From contig NZ_MBEU01000003.1 in the NCBI RefSeq assembly GCF_001954275.1, forward strand, positions 1 through 64,000: a stretch of DNA of 64,000 bases, in the 5' to 3' direction. Position numbers and translations under genes: made by a program. Shown in pieces: positions 45,546 to 54,506 of the stretch. The stretch comes from Mycobacterium sp. IS-836 (GTDB lineage Bacteria > Actinomycetota > Actinomycetes > Mycobacteriales > Mycobacteriaceae). Below the pieces are notes generated by a model. That model made no database searches and was not told where the DNA came from. It saw nothing but the letters and a program-made list of their open reading frames with translations. Every line of letters begins with the position of its first letter. Within the stretch, counting starts at the first letter, position 1.

Positions 45546-46226
45546 TCAAACGGCTTTCGTGACGCCGACGTAGGACAGCACCACGTCGGATTCATCGGTC
45601 ACTCGAGTCAGGGTCGCGTAGGAGCGGATGAACGACTGACCCACGCATCCGTCGATCTTGACGTGGAAGTTGCTGATCATGACCCAGGGATCGGAACCCT
45701 TGAACTGTTTCTTGACCACCGGAACCACGATGATGACGCCGGGCTTGAGCCCCACGCTGAGCACGCCGTTCATCGGCGTGGTCACCAACGGCACGACACC
45801 GGGCACACCGGTGAATATTCCTGTAAAGGCGAGGCCCGGGCTGACGCCGGCGCTACCCGCCATCGTGACGCCGTTGGACGTGCTCATGTCGATTCCGCAG
45901 CCGATCTCGTAACCCACCTCGAGGACGCCTCGAGGCGGTTCCGGTCCTTTCAGCGAAGCAACGAATGTCCCGCTGGCGAGGTATTCGCGAGACGAGACCG
46001 CCGTCGTCAACGGCGCGACGGGAACTTGCGACTCGTCCCTCGCCCCGAGGGTCAACGTCCAGCCATCGGGAGTGTCCAGGGCTGCCGGATCGGCCGAGGG
46101 TACCTGCCCGTCGGCCGGTGGGGCCGCCTCGGCGGCGGCGGGCTCAACTTCAGGATCCGCAGTTCCCGGGGGCGCCATGGCCACCGATATGACGAAGCAG
46201 ACGGCGACAACCGCAACGCGGTGCAT
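45546..46226 (-). CDS. MspA-family porin
   Basis: The protein has 226 residues with a signal peptide (HRVAVVAVCFVISVAMAPPG, cleavage near TAD) and an acidic Pro/Ala linker. The MspA-like beta region follows: WTLTLGARDES, GVLEVGYEIGCGIDMSTSNG, and the C-terminal GCVGQSFIRSYATLTRVTDE. MspA porins form octameric outer-membrane pores. The long low-complexity N-terminal linker (PAAAEAAPPADGQVPSADPA) is unusual. An in-frame GTG at 46247 is an alternative start. Confidence 0.8.
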   Translation of the reverse strand: MHRVAVVAVCFVISVAMAPPGTADPEVEPAAAEAAPPADGQVPSADPAALDTPDGWTLTLGARDESQVPVAPLTTAVSSREYLASGTFVASLKGPEPPRGVLEVGYEIGCGIDMSTSNGVTMAGSAGVSPGLAFTGIFTGVPGVVPLVTTPMNGVLSVGLKPGVIIVVPVVKKQFKGSDPWVMISNFHVKIDGCVGQSFIRSYATLTRVTDESDVVLSYVGVTKAV

Positions 46227-46402
46227 AACCACAGCGATCGGCCTCACGCGCGACACCGTACGCAGCGCGAGATGCGAGTTGCGAAATTTGCTGGCCAGCC
46301 AATCAAAGCTGTTGCACGTTCGTAATTGACCTGCGATCTTGCCACGCAAGAACGCGGGAAATTCTGTATCCTCCTCATTCGCCGGGCGGTAGAATCGGCG
46401 GC

Positions 46403-46654
46403 ATGAAATTTCGCGCGTGCGCGGCCGGACTGTTTGCCGGCGCGGTATGTGCCGCGAACTTCTTCGGCGCCACTGGTCTGGCCAACGCGGACCCACAAAC
46501 TGATGGGTCGGGCGGCGCCAACATCGTCATCAACCAATTGATATCGGGGGCGGTCCCCGCACTGCGAGCGCCTACGCAAGACGAAGGCGATTCGGAACAG
46601 AACTGGGGTGGCGTCGGAATGTACTGTGAAAACCCGTTCGTGCGGTGCCATTAG
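46403..46654 (+). CDS. Small secreted protein of unknown function
   Basis: The protein has 83 residues. The signal peptide is KFRACAAGLFAGAVCAANFF to GLANA, with mature start DPQTDGSGG. The mature part ends MYCENPFVRCH with two cysteines that may form a disulphide. It has no recognised family. Its end overlaps the phosphotransferase gene by 4 bases tail to tail, and it is divergent from the porin gene. Confidence 0.7.
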   Translation: MKFRACAAGLFAGAVCAANFFGATGLANADPQTDGSGGANIVINQLISGAVPALRAPTQDEGDSEQNWGGVGMYCENPFVRCH

Positions 46655-47607
46655 TCCAGCATCAACCGCGCGCGCTCGAGTAACCGTGGGACGGTCGCGG
46701 CCATGGCCTCCAATTCGGCTCGCGGAGAGCGCCTTCGGCGGTTGTGCTTGACAATGAGCGACCATGTCGCCACTGACTTGAAGCACGCCAACGCGATGAA
46801 CCAATCCAAGTCGCTGACCTCGCAACCCGGCTCGCGTTGATAGATGTCGGCAAGCTCAGCGACGGGCGGTGCCATTCCAGCCGAGGCCGAGACGCGCCCA
46901 TAGGTATCAGGATCGCTGTTGATCAGGAACCAGCCCACGTCGGCGCGCGGGTCGCCGATCGACCAGATCTCCCAGTCGATCACCGCATTGACGCGCGCTC
47001 CGACGGACACCAGGTTGCCCAGCCGGAAGTCACCGTGCACCACGCTCGGCGTCAAACCCATTGGCGCGCAACCTAACAACGCGTCACGCACGCCCTGCCA
47101 GCCTGGCACCAGTGCGGCGTCGACGGTGCGCAACGTGTCGCACCAGCGCCGGACTTCCGATACCGGATCGATGACCGGTTCACTGCCCAACCCCAAGTCG
47201 CTCGGCGACAGGCTGTGTAAGGCGGCCATCGCCCGGCATGCATTGCGGTACCGCTCGGCGAGGTCAGGGGTCGATGGGCAACCGTCGAACAACGGCTCCA
47301 CACAGTCGCCTTCCACATGGGACATGACGAACAGGGGCGGTTTTCCGGCGTCCTCCCACAGGACCTCGGGAACCGGAACCCGCGTCGCGGCAAGCGCTTT
47401 GATGATGCGGGCCTGGCGCAACACGTCGCGGTGCGCGACCGGCTCGACGCCGGGCGGAGCGACCTTGATCACCACCGCCCGGCCATCGCGCACGCCCCGA
47501 AAGGTGAGGCTGGACGCTCCCCCGGCCAGTGACTCGACTCCGGTGACACCCGCGCCGGCCAGTCGCCGCCGCAGGTCGTCGACGTCGAGTTCGGCGGCCA
47601 TGCTCAT
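46651..47607 (-). CDS. Aminoglycoside-phosphotransferase-like kinase (APH family)
   Basis: The protein has 318 residues. The nucleotide-binding part is AVVIKVAPPGVEPVAHRDVL with its conserved lysine. The catalytic loop is VVHGDFRLGNLVSV and the metal site VIDWEIWSIGDPRADVGWFL. Such mycobacterial kinases act on small hydroxylated metabolites and often sit with acyl-CoA dehydrogenases. It lies 4 bases after the SDR stop, in one operon. A role in drug resistance is not implied. Confidence 0.87.
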   Translation of the reverse strand: MSMAAELDVDDLRRRLAGAGVTGVESLAGGASSLTFRGVRDGRAVVIKVAPPGVEPVAHRDVLRQARIIKALAATRVPVPEVLWEDAGKPPLFVMSHVEGDCVEPLFDGCPSTPDLAERYRNACRAMAALHSLSPSDLGLGSEPVIDPVSEVRRWCDTLRTVDAALVPGWQGVRDALLGCAPMGLTPSVVHGDFRLGNLVSVGARVNAVIDWEIWSIGDPRADVGWFLINSDPDTYGRVSASAGMAPPVAELADIYQREPGCEVSDLDWFIALACFKSVATWSLIVKHNRRRRSPRAELEAMAATVPRLLERARLMLD

Positions 47608-47611
47608 CCGG

Positions 47612-48418
47612 TCAGCCAGCCGATTCCAGCCAGCCGACTTCGGCCAGAAACGGCTGGGTGTGCGCGATGCGACCGGTCATGGTCTTCGGATCGCCCGTGC
47701 ACAACCGGAAGACGGTCTCGGTGATCAGCTCGATCCCCTCGGTGTCGGTCTTGGCCAGGTCGAGGGCGCCGGCCCCGGGGGTCGCCACGGGATTCGACGG
47801 AGCGGCCGCGTTGACGGCGATGCCATCGTCATAGAGTTCGGCGGCAAGGCTTTTGGTGAGCCGATTGAGCGCGGCCTTGGCGGTGCCGTATATCCCGAAG
47901 CCGGCGGCGCGGTCGAAATCGGAGAACGGTGGCCCGGGCGGCAGGTCGCCGCCCACCGACGTCACGTTCAGAATCCAGCCCCGCCCGCGCTCGCGCATCG
48001 CGGGAATTGCCAACTGGCACAGATGCAACGGGCCGAGGACGTGCATCTCCATCATCAGCCGGGCCCGTCGCTCGGGAAACCCGTCGAGTGGCCGCAGGAA
48101 GGTCACCGCGGCGTTGTTGACCAGGATGTCGGGTGCGCCGACGGCTTGCACCACCTCGGCGAAGAGCCGTTCACGCTCCTCGGATTGGGATAGGTCCGCT
48201 TGCACCGCGATGGCCCGACCCCCTGCGGCCGCGATCTCGTCGCGGGTTTGGGCCAGCGACCCTTGGTATTTGGGATCGGGATCCATCGTGCGCGCGGTCA
48301 GCGCCACCGTCGCACCCTCGGCCGCAAGCCGCGCGGCGATGGCCTTGCCCAGCCCGCGGCTGCTTCCGGTTACCAGGGCGACCTTCCCGTCGCACCGTTG
48401 GTCTGCGCCCATCGTCAA
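47612..48418 (-). CDS. Short-chain dehydrogenase/reductase
   Basis: The protein has 268 residues: KVALVTGSSRGLGKAIAARL, then ALTARTMDPDPKYQG, NNAA in PDILVNNAAVTFLRPLDGFP, LNVTSVGGDLPPG and FGIYGTAKAALNRLTKSLAA. It is a classical NAD(P)-dependent SDR of unknown substrate. It heads a two-gene operon with the APH-like kinase. Confidence 0.88.
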   Translation of the reverse strand: MTMGADQRCDGKVALVTGSSRGLGKAIAARLAAEGATVALTARTMDPDPKYQGSLAQTRDEIAAAGGRAIAVQADLSQSEERERLFAEVVQAVGAPDILVNNAAVTFLRPLDGFPERRARLMMEMHVLGPLHLCQLAIPAMRERGRGWILNVTSVGGDLPPGPPFSDFDRAAGFGIYGTAKAALNRLTKSLAAELYDDGIAVNAAAPSNPVATPGAGALDLAKTDTEGIELITETVFRLCTGDPKTMTGRIAHTQPFLAEVGWLESAG

Positions 48419-48580
48419 TCTCCTCCGGAACCGGCATGCGGAAATGGCTTCTCCGAACTAGAGAATGTCATTATCACCGTCCGATCGGAAGCACGCCCCG
48501 GCGCCCCAAACGCATGGCCTAAATCGTGGGAAGCATGGCGTTGCAGCCACTCACCACGTCACACGCGCCGGCCTAACGTA

Positions 48581-49222
48581 ATGCCCATGCAGCAAGTTCC
48601 GGATCTGATCGACACCGCCGTCGCGCAGGCCGCGATGCGGCTGGCCCAGTCCACCGAGTCGCCGTCGGTGTTCAACCACAGCGTGCGCAGCTACCTGTTC
48701 GGGGAGCTGCTCGCGGCCCGCGAGGGGATGCGGCCGGGCGCCGACTATGACAGTGAGGCCTTGTTTTTGGGGTGCGTCCTGCACGACCTCGGCGTGGGGA
48801 CCGCGGCGCCCGGCAAGCAGCGGTTTGAGGTCGAGGGAGCGGATCTCGCGGCGGCTTTCCTAACCGAACAGGGCTGCGAGCGCGCGGTCGTGGATGGCGT
48901 CTGGGAAGCCATCGCCCTACATACCTCGATTGGCATCGCCAATCGGCGCGGGGCGCTCTGCTTGCTGACGCAGTCAGGCATCGGTGCGGATTTCGGCCGC
49001 AACGCCGAGGCCATAGACGCGCAGACGGCCGCGGCAATCCATGACCGGTACCCGCGGCTATCCATGGCGCGCACACTGGTGGACGCGATCGTCGCGCACG
49101 CGCAACGCAGCCCCGAGGCGGCGCCACCCTATTCGATGCCGGGCGACCTACTGCGTGAACGCCAGTCCGGAAGCCCCGCTCTGGTGGAGGTCATGGCGTC
49201 GCACGGCCGCTGGGGCGAGTGA
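48581..49222 (+). CDS. HD-domain phosphohydrolase-like protein
   Basis: The protein has 213 residues. The metal-binding pattern is visible in SVFNHSVRSYLFGELLAARE, LFLGCVLHDLGVGTAAPG (the HD pair) and AIALHTSIGIANR. It belongs to the cyanamide-hydratase-like branch of HD proteins, whose members hydrolyse small substrates or nucleotides. ATG 48581 is used; ATG 48587 is equally possible. It lies between divergent SDR and convergent DoxX genes. Confidence 0.82.
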   Translation: MPMQQVPDLIDTAVAQAAMRLAQSTESPSVFNHSVRSYLFGELLAAREGMRPGADYDSEALFLGCVLHDLGVGTAAPGKQRFEVEGADLAAAFLTEQGCERAVVDGVWEAIALHTSIGIANRRGALCLLTQSGIGADFGRNAEAIDAQTAAAIHDRYPRLSMARTLVDAIVAHAQRSPEAAPPYSMPGDLLRERQSGSPALVEVMASHGRWGE

Positions 49223-49224
49223 GA

Positions 49225-49653
49225 TCAGCGCCGCGGGTTGCCGCGTCGAGCATCGATTGAATGGCTCCCCCCGCCCATGAAGAGCAGCAGGAAGAAACCG
49301 AAGCAGAAGAGAATCGCCAACGTTCCACCATTGCCCGCCGGGGGATCTCCGATCGGCCAGAGCGTCCGCGGCTGATGCATCCAGAAATACGCGACCGCCA
49401 TTTCGCCCGAGGCAATGAACGCCGCGGCGCGGGTGAACAATCCGGCCGCGATCAGCAACCCCGCCACGAGTTCGATCAAGCCGGCATACCAGGCGGGCCA
49501 GGCTCCCACCTCGACCGGCCACGCCGGACGGACGGGCCAACCGAACAGGATCATCGAACCGTATCCGGCGAAAAGAAGACCGTAGACCAACCGAAACAGG
49601 CTAAGCACGGCCGGCGCATGGCGGGCGAGGCGATAGTTCAGATTTCTCGTCAT
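49225..49653 (-). CDS. DoxX family membrane protein
   Basis: The protein has 142 residues and four membrane segments: SLFRLVYGLLFAGYGSMILF, YAGLIELVAGLLIAAGLFTR, AAFIASGEMAVAYFWMHQP and LAILFCFGFFLLLFMGGG. The Gly-Trp loop and FWMHQPRTLWPI are typical of DoxX proteins, which in mycobacteria contribute to redox homeostasis with membrane SodA-SseA complexes. It is 3 bases from the convergent HD gene end. Confidence 0.88.
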   Translation of the reverse strand: MTRNLNYRLARHAPAVLSLFRLVYGLLFAGYGSMILFGWPVRPAWPVEVGAWPAWYAGLIELVAGLLIAAGLFTRAAAFIASGEMAVAYFWMHQPRTLWPIGDPPAGNGGTLAILFCFGFFLLLFMGGGSHSIDARRGNPRR

Positions 49654-49723
49654 ACGACAGACGGTACGGTCGCGCCCAGTCGAGCTACCGGGCCAGCGGC
49701 TTGTAGCAGACCAACCCGTTGGA

Positions 49724-51208
49724 CTACGCCGCGTCGCGCGTGCTGGCAGGGCGTCTGGTGCAGGGCTGCTGGCACGCGTGGTTGATTCCCGGCAGCACCT
49801 GTCGTGTGATGTCGGCGCCGGTGCGGATGGTCAGGAACGAGATCATGGCGCCGACGACGCAGACGGCCGCGGTGATGGCCATCGCGAGCGCGAAGCCGGC
49901 GCCGAGCGGCTGCCCGGGGCCCGCTCGGATTCCGGCCGCGACCGGCAGGACGGCGACCGCGATCAGTCCGGCGACGCGCGCAATGGCGTTGTTGACGCCC
50001 GACGCGGTCCCGGCATAGCCGTCGGGTACGGCCGAAAGAACGGCCGCGGTAAGCGGCGCAACGGTGATGGCCAGGCCTACACCGAACACGACCGCAGCAG
50101 GCAGTACCACGGCCAGATACGTTGCCCCGGGCACGATTCGCGTCATCAACGCCAGGCCGGCCGCGGCGATCAGCGGACCGACCGTCATGGGCAGCCGTGG
50201 CCCGGTGCGCTGCGCGAGCGCGCCGGCCCACGGGGAGCCGATCAGCATGATGATCGTCAAGGGCAACATCGACAGGCCGGCGGCAAGCGCGGAGTAACGC
50301 AGGCTCTGTTGCAGCTGCAGGGCTACGAGGAACAAGGCTCCGCCGACCGCCGTGTAGACGGCCAGGGTCGTGAGGTTGGCTCCGGTGAATTGCCGGGAGC
50401 GAAACAGGTTCAGGGGCAACAGCGGCGACTGCGCACGGTGTTCGATCAGCGGGAACGCAACCAACGCCGACGCACCGACGGCGGCGGCGGTCACCGTCGC
50501 CAATGTCCAACCGCGAGAAGGAAATTCGATGAGCACGTAGATCACCCCGGCCAGGCCCACCGTGATTGCGGCGGTCCCCAGGATGTCGGGGCGGCCGCGC
50601 AGCGTTGGATCGCGGGATTCGCTGACGTGACGGGCCGCGATCCACACCACAGCCACGGCGAGCGGGACGTTCAAAAAGAACACCCAGCGCCATGACGCCG
50701 TATCCACCAACCAGCCGCCGATGAACGGACCCAGCGCCGTTGTCACTCCGGACATCCCCGCCCAGATTCCCACCGCACGGCCCCGATCCTCATCGGAGAT
50801 GCCGGCATCGATCAACGCAAGGCTCCCGGGAACCAGCGCCGCCGCACCGACGCCCTGAACCAGCCGGGCGCCGATCAGCCACCCGATGGTCGGTGCGAGA
50901 CCGCAACCGAGTGAGGCGGCGGTGAAAACGACCAGTCCCGCAACGAAGATTCGGCGGCGGCCGTAACGATCTCCGGCAGCGCCACCCGCAAGCAGCAACG
51001 CACTCAACGTCAGCAGGTAGCCGTCGAGGACCCACTGTTGACCGGTCAAGCCCGCACCCATCTCACGGCCGATGGCCGGCAGCGCGACGTTGACAACGGT
51101 GGCGTCCAACAGCGCGATTCCCGAACCGAGGACGGCCGCGGCGATCAGCCAGCGCGCGCCCGCCGCCGCCAATGGCAGCTGACGTGGCGCGCTCGCGGGC
51201 CGGTCCAC
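49724..51208 (-). CDS. MFS drug-type exporter (DHA2, 14 TM)
   Basis: The protein has 494 residues. Motif D1-like LLDATVVNVALPAIGREMGA is in TM1, and GDRYGRRRIFVAGLVVFTAA follows TM2. Motif C lies in MSGVTTALGPFIGGWLVDTA. It has 14 predicted segments and belongs to the QacA/EmrB type with proton antiport. GTG 51208 is used because upstream sequence is low quality. No regulator is adjacent. Confidence 0.88.
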   Translation of the reverse strand: MDRPASAPRQLPLAAAGARWLIAAAVLGSGIALLDATVVNVALPAIGREMGAGLTGQQWVLDGYLLTLSALLLAGGAAGDRYGRRRIFVAGLVVFTAASLGCGLAPTIGWLIGARLVQGVGAAALVPGSLALIDAGISDEDRGRAVGIWAGMSGVTTALGPFIGGWLVDTASWRWVFFLNVPLAVAVVWIAARHVSESRDPTLRGRPDILGTAAITVGLAGVIYVLIEFPSRGWTLATVTAAAVGASALVAFPLIEHRAQSPLLPLNLFRSRQFTGANLTTLAVYTAVGGALFLVALQLQQSLRYSALAAGLSMLPLTIIMLIGSPWAGALAQRTGPRLPMTVGPLIAAAGLALMTRIVPGATYLAVVLPAAVVFGVGLAITVAPLTAAVLSAVPDGYAGTASGVNNAIARVAGLIAVAVLPVAAGIRAGPGQPLGAGFALAMAITAAVCVVGAMISFLTIRTGADITRQVLPGINHACQQPCTRRPASTRDAA

Positions 51209-51273
51209 GATGCCGATTCTGCGCCATTGGGCAGCCGGAGCAATTAGCGGGATCAAGGGTCTACCATCTCGGC

Positions 51274-51885
51274 ATGCCGATTCTCGGAGGCGCAACCGCT
51301 GTCGCCGCGCGAGTGACCAGGTCGACGTCCAATGCACTGCGGGTTCAGCTCACGACTCCCGACGGCGCCGAATTGGGGCAAGCAAAGCAAAAAGGCGGCC
51401 CCGCCGTCCTGCTCGGATTCAAGAACGGGGGCAAGAGCGAGTACACGCTGTCCAGCCCCGCGGGCGAGGAATTCCGGATCGCGGTGGCGGGAACCACCAC
51501 AATCACCAAGGACAACACGCCGGTGGGAAGGATCGTGCCGACCGACGGTGCGGCGCGGTTCGAGGACGGTGGCGGCACCGTCCTAGCGGTGGTACAGCCG
51601 CACACCGGATTCAAGGCCGACACCGCCTGGCATCACCGGTTGCTGTCGCCCTCCGGACAGGAACTCGGTGTCCTTACCCTGATGACGGTTCGCACCGGTT
51701 GGAAAGACATCGAAGAAACGGCCTATCAATTGCTGCTCGACTACAACGTCACCAGCCTGAAAGCGCCGTCCGCCGGTGCAATGCTCCAACTCAGCGCGCC
51801 GGTGGCACCAGAGGTGGGCGACGTGTTGGCCGCGGCGTGCGTCGATTTCTCGGTGCTGCCCCGCGGGTACATCGCCAGTCAGTGA
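51274..51885 (+). CDS. Conserved protein of unknown function (LURP-one-like?)
   Basis: The protein has 203 residues. It is beta-rich, with repeated strand patterns (VQLTTPDGAELGQAKQKGG, LSSPAGEEFRIAVAGTTTI, RLLSPSGQELGVLTLMTVRT) that suggest a tubby/LURP-one/scramblase-like barrel. The C-terminus has one hydrophobic helix (VGDVLAAACVDFSVLPRGY). I do not recognise it with confidence. It is divergent from the MFS gene and its stop overlaps the next SDR by 7 bases tail to tail. Confidence 0.6.
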   Translation: MPILGGATAVAARVTRSTSNALRVQLTTPDGAELGQAKQKGGPAVLLGFKNGGKSEYTLSSPAGEEFRIAVAGTTTITKDNTPVGRIVPTDGAARFEDGGGTVLAVVQPHTGFKADTAWHHRLLSPSGQELGVLTLMTVRTGWKDIEETAYQLLLDYNVTSLKAPSAGAMLQLSAPVAPEVGDVLAAACVDFSVLPRGYIASQ

Positions 51886-52730
51886 TAACCGGGCAGATCC
51901 GGCACCCCATCGGCGGTCAGCCAACCGCCGCCGTCGACGACTAGGGTTGCGCCCGTTACGTAAGACGCGCCATCACTGGCCAGGAATAGCACGGCTTCGG
52001 CGACCTCGGTGGTCGACCCCGGTCGTCGCAGCGGGCTTCGTGCGGTGCGCTGGCGATCGTCGCCGGCGATTCGCTTGACTCCCTCGGTCCCCGACATCGC
52101 CCCGGGCGCAACGATATTCACCCTGACCCCGTCGGGACCCCATTCGATGGCGCACGTGCGGGTCAGCGCGTCGACGCCCGCCTTGGCCGAAACGACGTGC
52201 GCCTGCAGCGCCATGCCTCGGTATTGGATTGCCGCGCTGATGTTCACCACGGCGCCGCCGTGATCGCGCAGCCACAGGTCGTACGCCACCTTCGATACGT
52301 TGAACGTCCCCAGCAGGTCGATGTCGACGACGGCCTTGAATCCGTTGGGACTCAGGTCGCTGATCGGGACGGGGAAGTTTCCGGCGGCATTGTTGACGAC
52401 GATGTCGAGTTGACCGAACGTCTGCAGCACTTCCTCGACGACCGCCGTGACCTCGTCGTGGCGGCGCACGTCGCAGACGCCGTACACCGCGTCGATCCCC
52501 TCTTGCCGCAGCGCCGCGACGGCCTCTTGAAGGTTCGGTTCCTTGCGACTGCAGATTGCGACGCGGGCGCCGTGGCCGCCCAGCACGCGCGCGACTTCCA
52601 GGCCGAGACCGGTGGCGCCGCCGGTGACCAGTGCCACCTTCCCCTGCAGCAGGTCGTCCCGGAACGGGCTCCGGCGATCGGTTGCGGTCACCGGCGTCGC
52701 GGCGAGATTGCCGCCATGGTCGTGATCCAT
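51879..52730 (-). CDS. SDR, 2,4-dienoyl-CoA reductase-like
   Basis: The protein has 283 residues: KVALVTGGATGLGLEVARVL, ICSRKEPNLQEAVAALRQEG, NNAAGNFPVPISDLSPNGFK and VNIVAPGAMSGTEGV. NNAAGNF is characteristic of peroxisomal-type 2,4-dienoyl-CoA reductases. It may act in unsaturated fatty-acid oxidation with NADPH. It follows the metallo-beta-lactamase-fold gene by 16 bases on the same strand. Confidence 0.85.
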   Translation of the reverse strand: MDHDHGGNLAATPVTATDRRSPFRDDLLQGKVALVTGGATGLGLEVARVLGGHGARVAICSRKEPNLQEAVAALRQEGIDAVYGVCDVRRHDEVTAVVEEVLQTFGQLDIVVNNAAGNFPVPISDLSPNGFKAVVDIDLLGTFNVSKVAYDLWLRDHGGAVVNISAAIQYRGMALQAHVVSAKAGVDALTRTCAIEWGPDGVRVNIVAPGAMSGTEGVKRIAGDDRQRTARSPLRRPGSTTEVAEAVLFLASDGASYVTGATLVVDGGGWLTADGVPDLPGYH

Positions 52731-52746
52731 ACCCCGATCACAGCCC

Positions 52747-53484
52747 TCACGGCAATCTCGGCGCAGAGGTCATCCCCGCATATCCGTCGGCGAGGCCGCG
52801 TAGTTGTGCGGCGCCGTCGCCGGCGAAGGAGGCGCCGTGCATCAGCGCCAGGGTCGTGGGCCGCAACTGCGCGAGCTGCTCGAGCGTGGGTCCCAGGTTG
52901 GGGGTCAGCGCGGTGGCGCGGAAGGCCGCCTCAGCCTCTAAAGCCGGTGCGATGCAGTCGGATTCGGTGAGCGCGGGGCACTGACCGGTGTGGGTGAGCA
53001 GATCTCCGGCCAGCAGCGTGGAGGTTGTCTCGTCGAACCAAAGCCCGCTTTCCCAATTGTGCGGCACGTGTGGGGTGGGGATGAATCGCAGTCGATGACC
53101 GCCGATATCGTGCACGTCACCGGCGACTACCGGGGGCCGGTCGCACATGTCGTTGAGCGAGAGCATGCATGCCAGCGGCCCGTGAATGACCTCGGCCTGC
53201 GGCGCCGCGGCCAGCAGCGCGTTCATCGCCCCACACTCGTCGGCCTCGATATGGGCGAACGAAATCCAGCGCAGGCGTTCCAGTGGTATCACCTTGGCGA
53301 TGGCCGCGGACACCAGCGGGAAGAGCTGCCGCATCCCGCAGTGGAACAGAAACGGCTGCTCCCCGGTCAGCAGGAACTGGTTGAACGTGAAGCCGTGTTC
53401 GGTGATGCCCGGTACCCACGTGGAAAACCGGAAGATACCGTCGGCGATTTCATCGACGGTGGTTTGGAGCTCACTACTCATCAC
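52747..53484 (-). CDS. Metallo-beta-lactamase-fold, ODP-type diiron protein
   Basis: The protein has 245 residues. The metal motif HIEADECG fits the HxExD of flavo-diiron and oxygen-sensing ODP proteins rather than the HxHxDH of hydrolases. Further ligands appear in IPTPHVPHNWESGLWFDETT, LLAGDLLTHTGQCPAL and ALMHGASFAGDG. There is no flavodoxin domain, so it would need an external partner or sense oxygen directly. It lies between two SDR genes on the same strand. Confidence 0.82.
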   Translation of the reverse strand: MMSSELQTTVDEIADGIFRFSTWVPGITEHGFTFNQFLLTGEQPFLFHCGMRQLFPLVSAAIAKVIPLERLRWISFAHIEADECGAMNALLAAAPQAEVIHGPLACMLSLNDMCDRPPVVAGDVHDIGGHRLRFIPTPHVPHNWESGLWFDETTSTLLAGDLLTHTGQCPALTESDCIAPALEAEAAFRATALTPNLGPTLEQLAQLRPTTLALMHGASFAGDGAAQLRGLADGYAGMTSAPRLP

Positions 53485-53504
53485 AGCAGGCTACGCCCGC
53501 CGTG

Positions 53505-54245
53505 CTAGCCGGCGCCCTTGCCGTTGTCGACCCGGTAGACGGCGCCGTGGATGGCGACCGCGGCGTCGCTGGCCAGGAAGCCGATCACGTTCGCGACGTC
53601 GAGGGGCTGCATCATCCCGCGCGGCGACGCGGTGCGCATGATCAGGTCGTAGTTCGGGTTGTCCGGCGCGCTGAACTGCTCGAGTTGCGGTGTGAGCATG
53701 CCGCCGGGGCACACGGCGTTGACCCGCAGGCGATCGGCGGTGTACTCCACTGCCAACGCGCGCGTGAGCCCGATCAGCCCATGCTTGGCGGCGCAGTAGC
53801 CGGCCGAATACGCCTGGCCTTCGACGCCGGCGATGGAGCTGACGTTGACGATGTTGCCGCCCCGCTCCAGCAGATGGGGCAGCGCGGCCCTGCACAGGTA
53901 ATACGGCCCGTTCAGGTTGACGCCGAGATCTTGTGCCCAGTCGTCGTCGGTCATCGACTCGGTTCTGCGCATCTGGTGCTTGCCGGCGATGTTGACCAGG
54001 ACGTCCAGCCCGCCGAACTCGCGGACGCATTGATCGACCGCGTCCCTACATGCCTGCGCCACGCCAACATCCACCGATGCGTACGAACCCCGCTCCACAT
54101 CGGCGAACACCTCGGCCAAGCGTTCGGTATCCCGACCGATGCCGAAAACCGTTGCGCCCTGGCGGGAAAACAGCCGGGCCGTTTCGGCGCCCAGGCCCGA
54201 CGACGCGCCGGTCACCAGTGCGACCTTGTCCCGCAGTGCCGACAT
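53505..54245 (-). CDS. Short-chain dehydrogenase/reductase
   Basis: The protein has 246 residues: KVALVTGASSGLGAETARLF, NIAG in LDVLVNIAGKHQMRRTESMT, VNVSSIAGVEGQAYSAGYCA with YCAAK, and GGMLTPQLEQFSA. Its nearest relatives are 3-oxoacyl-ACP or cis-diol reductase SDRs. It is the second SDR of the 51.9-54.2 kb minus-strand run. Its start at 54245 nearly touches the small membrane gene. Confidence 0.88.
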   Translation of the reverse strand: MSALRDKVALVTGASSGLGAETARLFSRQGATVFGIGRDTERLAEVFADVERGSYASVDVGVAQACRDAVDQCVREFGGLDVLVNIAGKHQMRRTESMTDDDWAQDLGVNLNGPYYLCRAALPHLLERGGNIVNVSSIAGVEGQAYSAGYCAAKHGLIGLTRALAVEYTADRLRVNAVCPGGMLTPQLEQFSAPDNPNYDLIMRTASPRGMMQPLDVANVIGFLASDAAVAIHGAVYRVDNGKGAG

Positions 54246-54246
54246 G

Positions 54247-54447
54247 TCAGGCTCGCATCCGCGCGGCGCTGATCCGGATGCGGCGTGCTGTCATTAACAC
54301 GAGCAGACTGATCGCCATCCTCCCCAGCGCCATCCGGCTCGTCCGCCTCTTCCAGCTCGGTCGCCGCGAGCCCACGCGCCGGCCGAAATAGTAGCCGACG
54401 CATGCTGCCATCGCGAGAGCGGCGATTGCCGCGAGCACCGTCATCAT
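54247..54447 (-). CDS. Small membrane protein, 66 residues
   Basis: The N-terminal helix is MTVLAAIAALAMAACVGYYF, followed by a basic stretch (GRRVGSRRPSWKRRTSRMAL) and a second hydrophobic segment GRMAISLLVLMTARRIR. The layout suggests a two-helix membrane protein of unknown function. It lies between an SDR (2 bases) and an amidohydrolase gene on the same strand. Confidence is limited by size. Confidence 0.55.
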   Translation of the reverse strand: MMTVLAAIAALAMAACVGYYFGRRVGSRRPSWKRRTSRMALGRMAISLLVLMTARRIRISAARMRA

Positions 54448-54506
54448 GACGAGCGTGCTTCGTCACCGTCGCGGCGAGGTCACGCGCGAGGCACAGCTCA
54501 GCCGCT

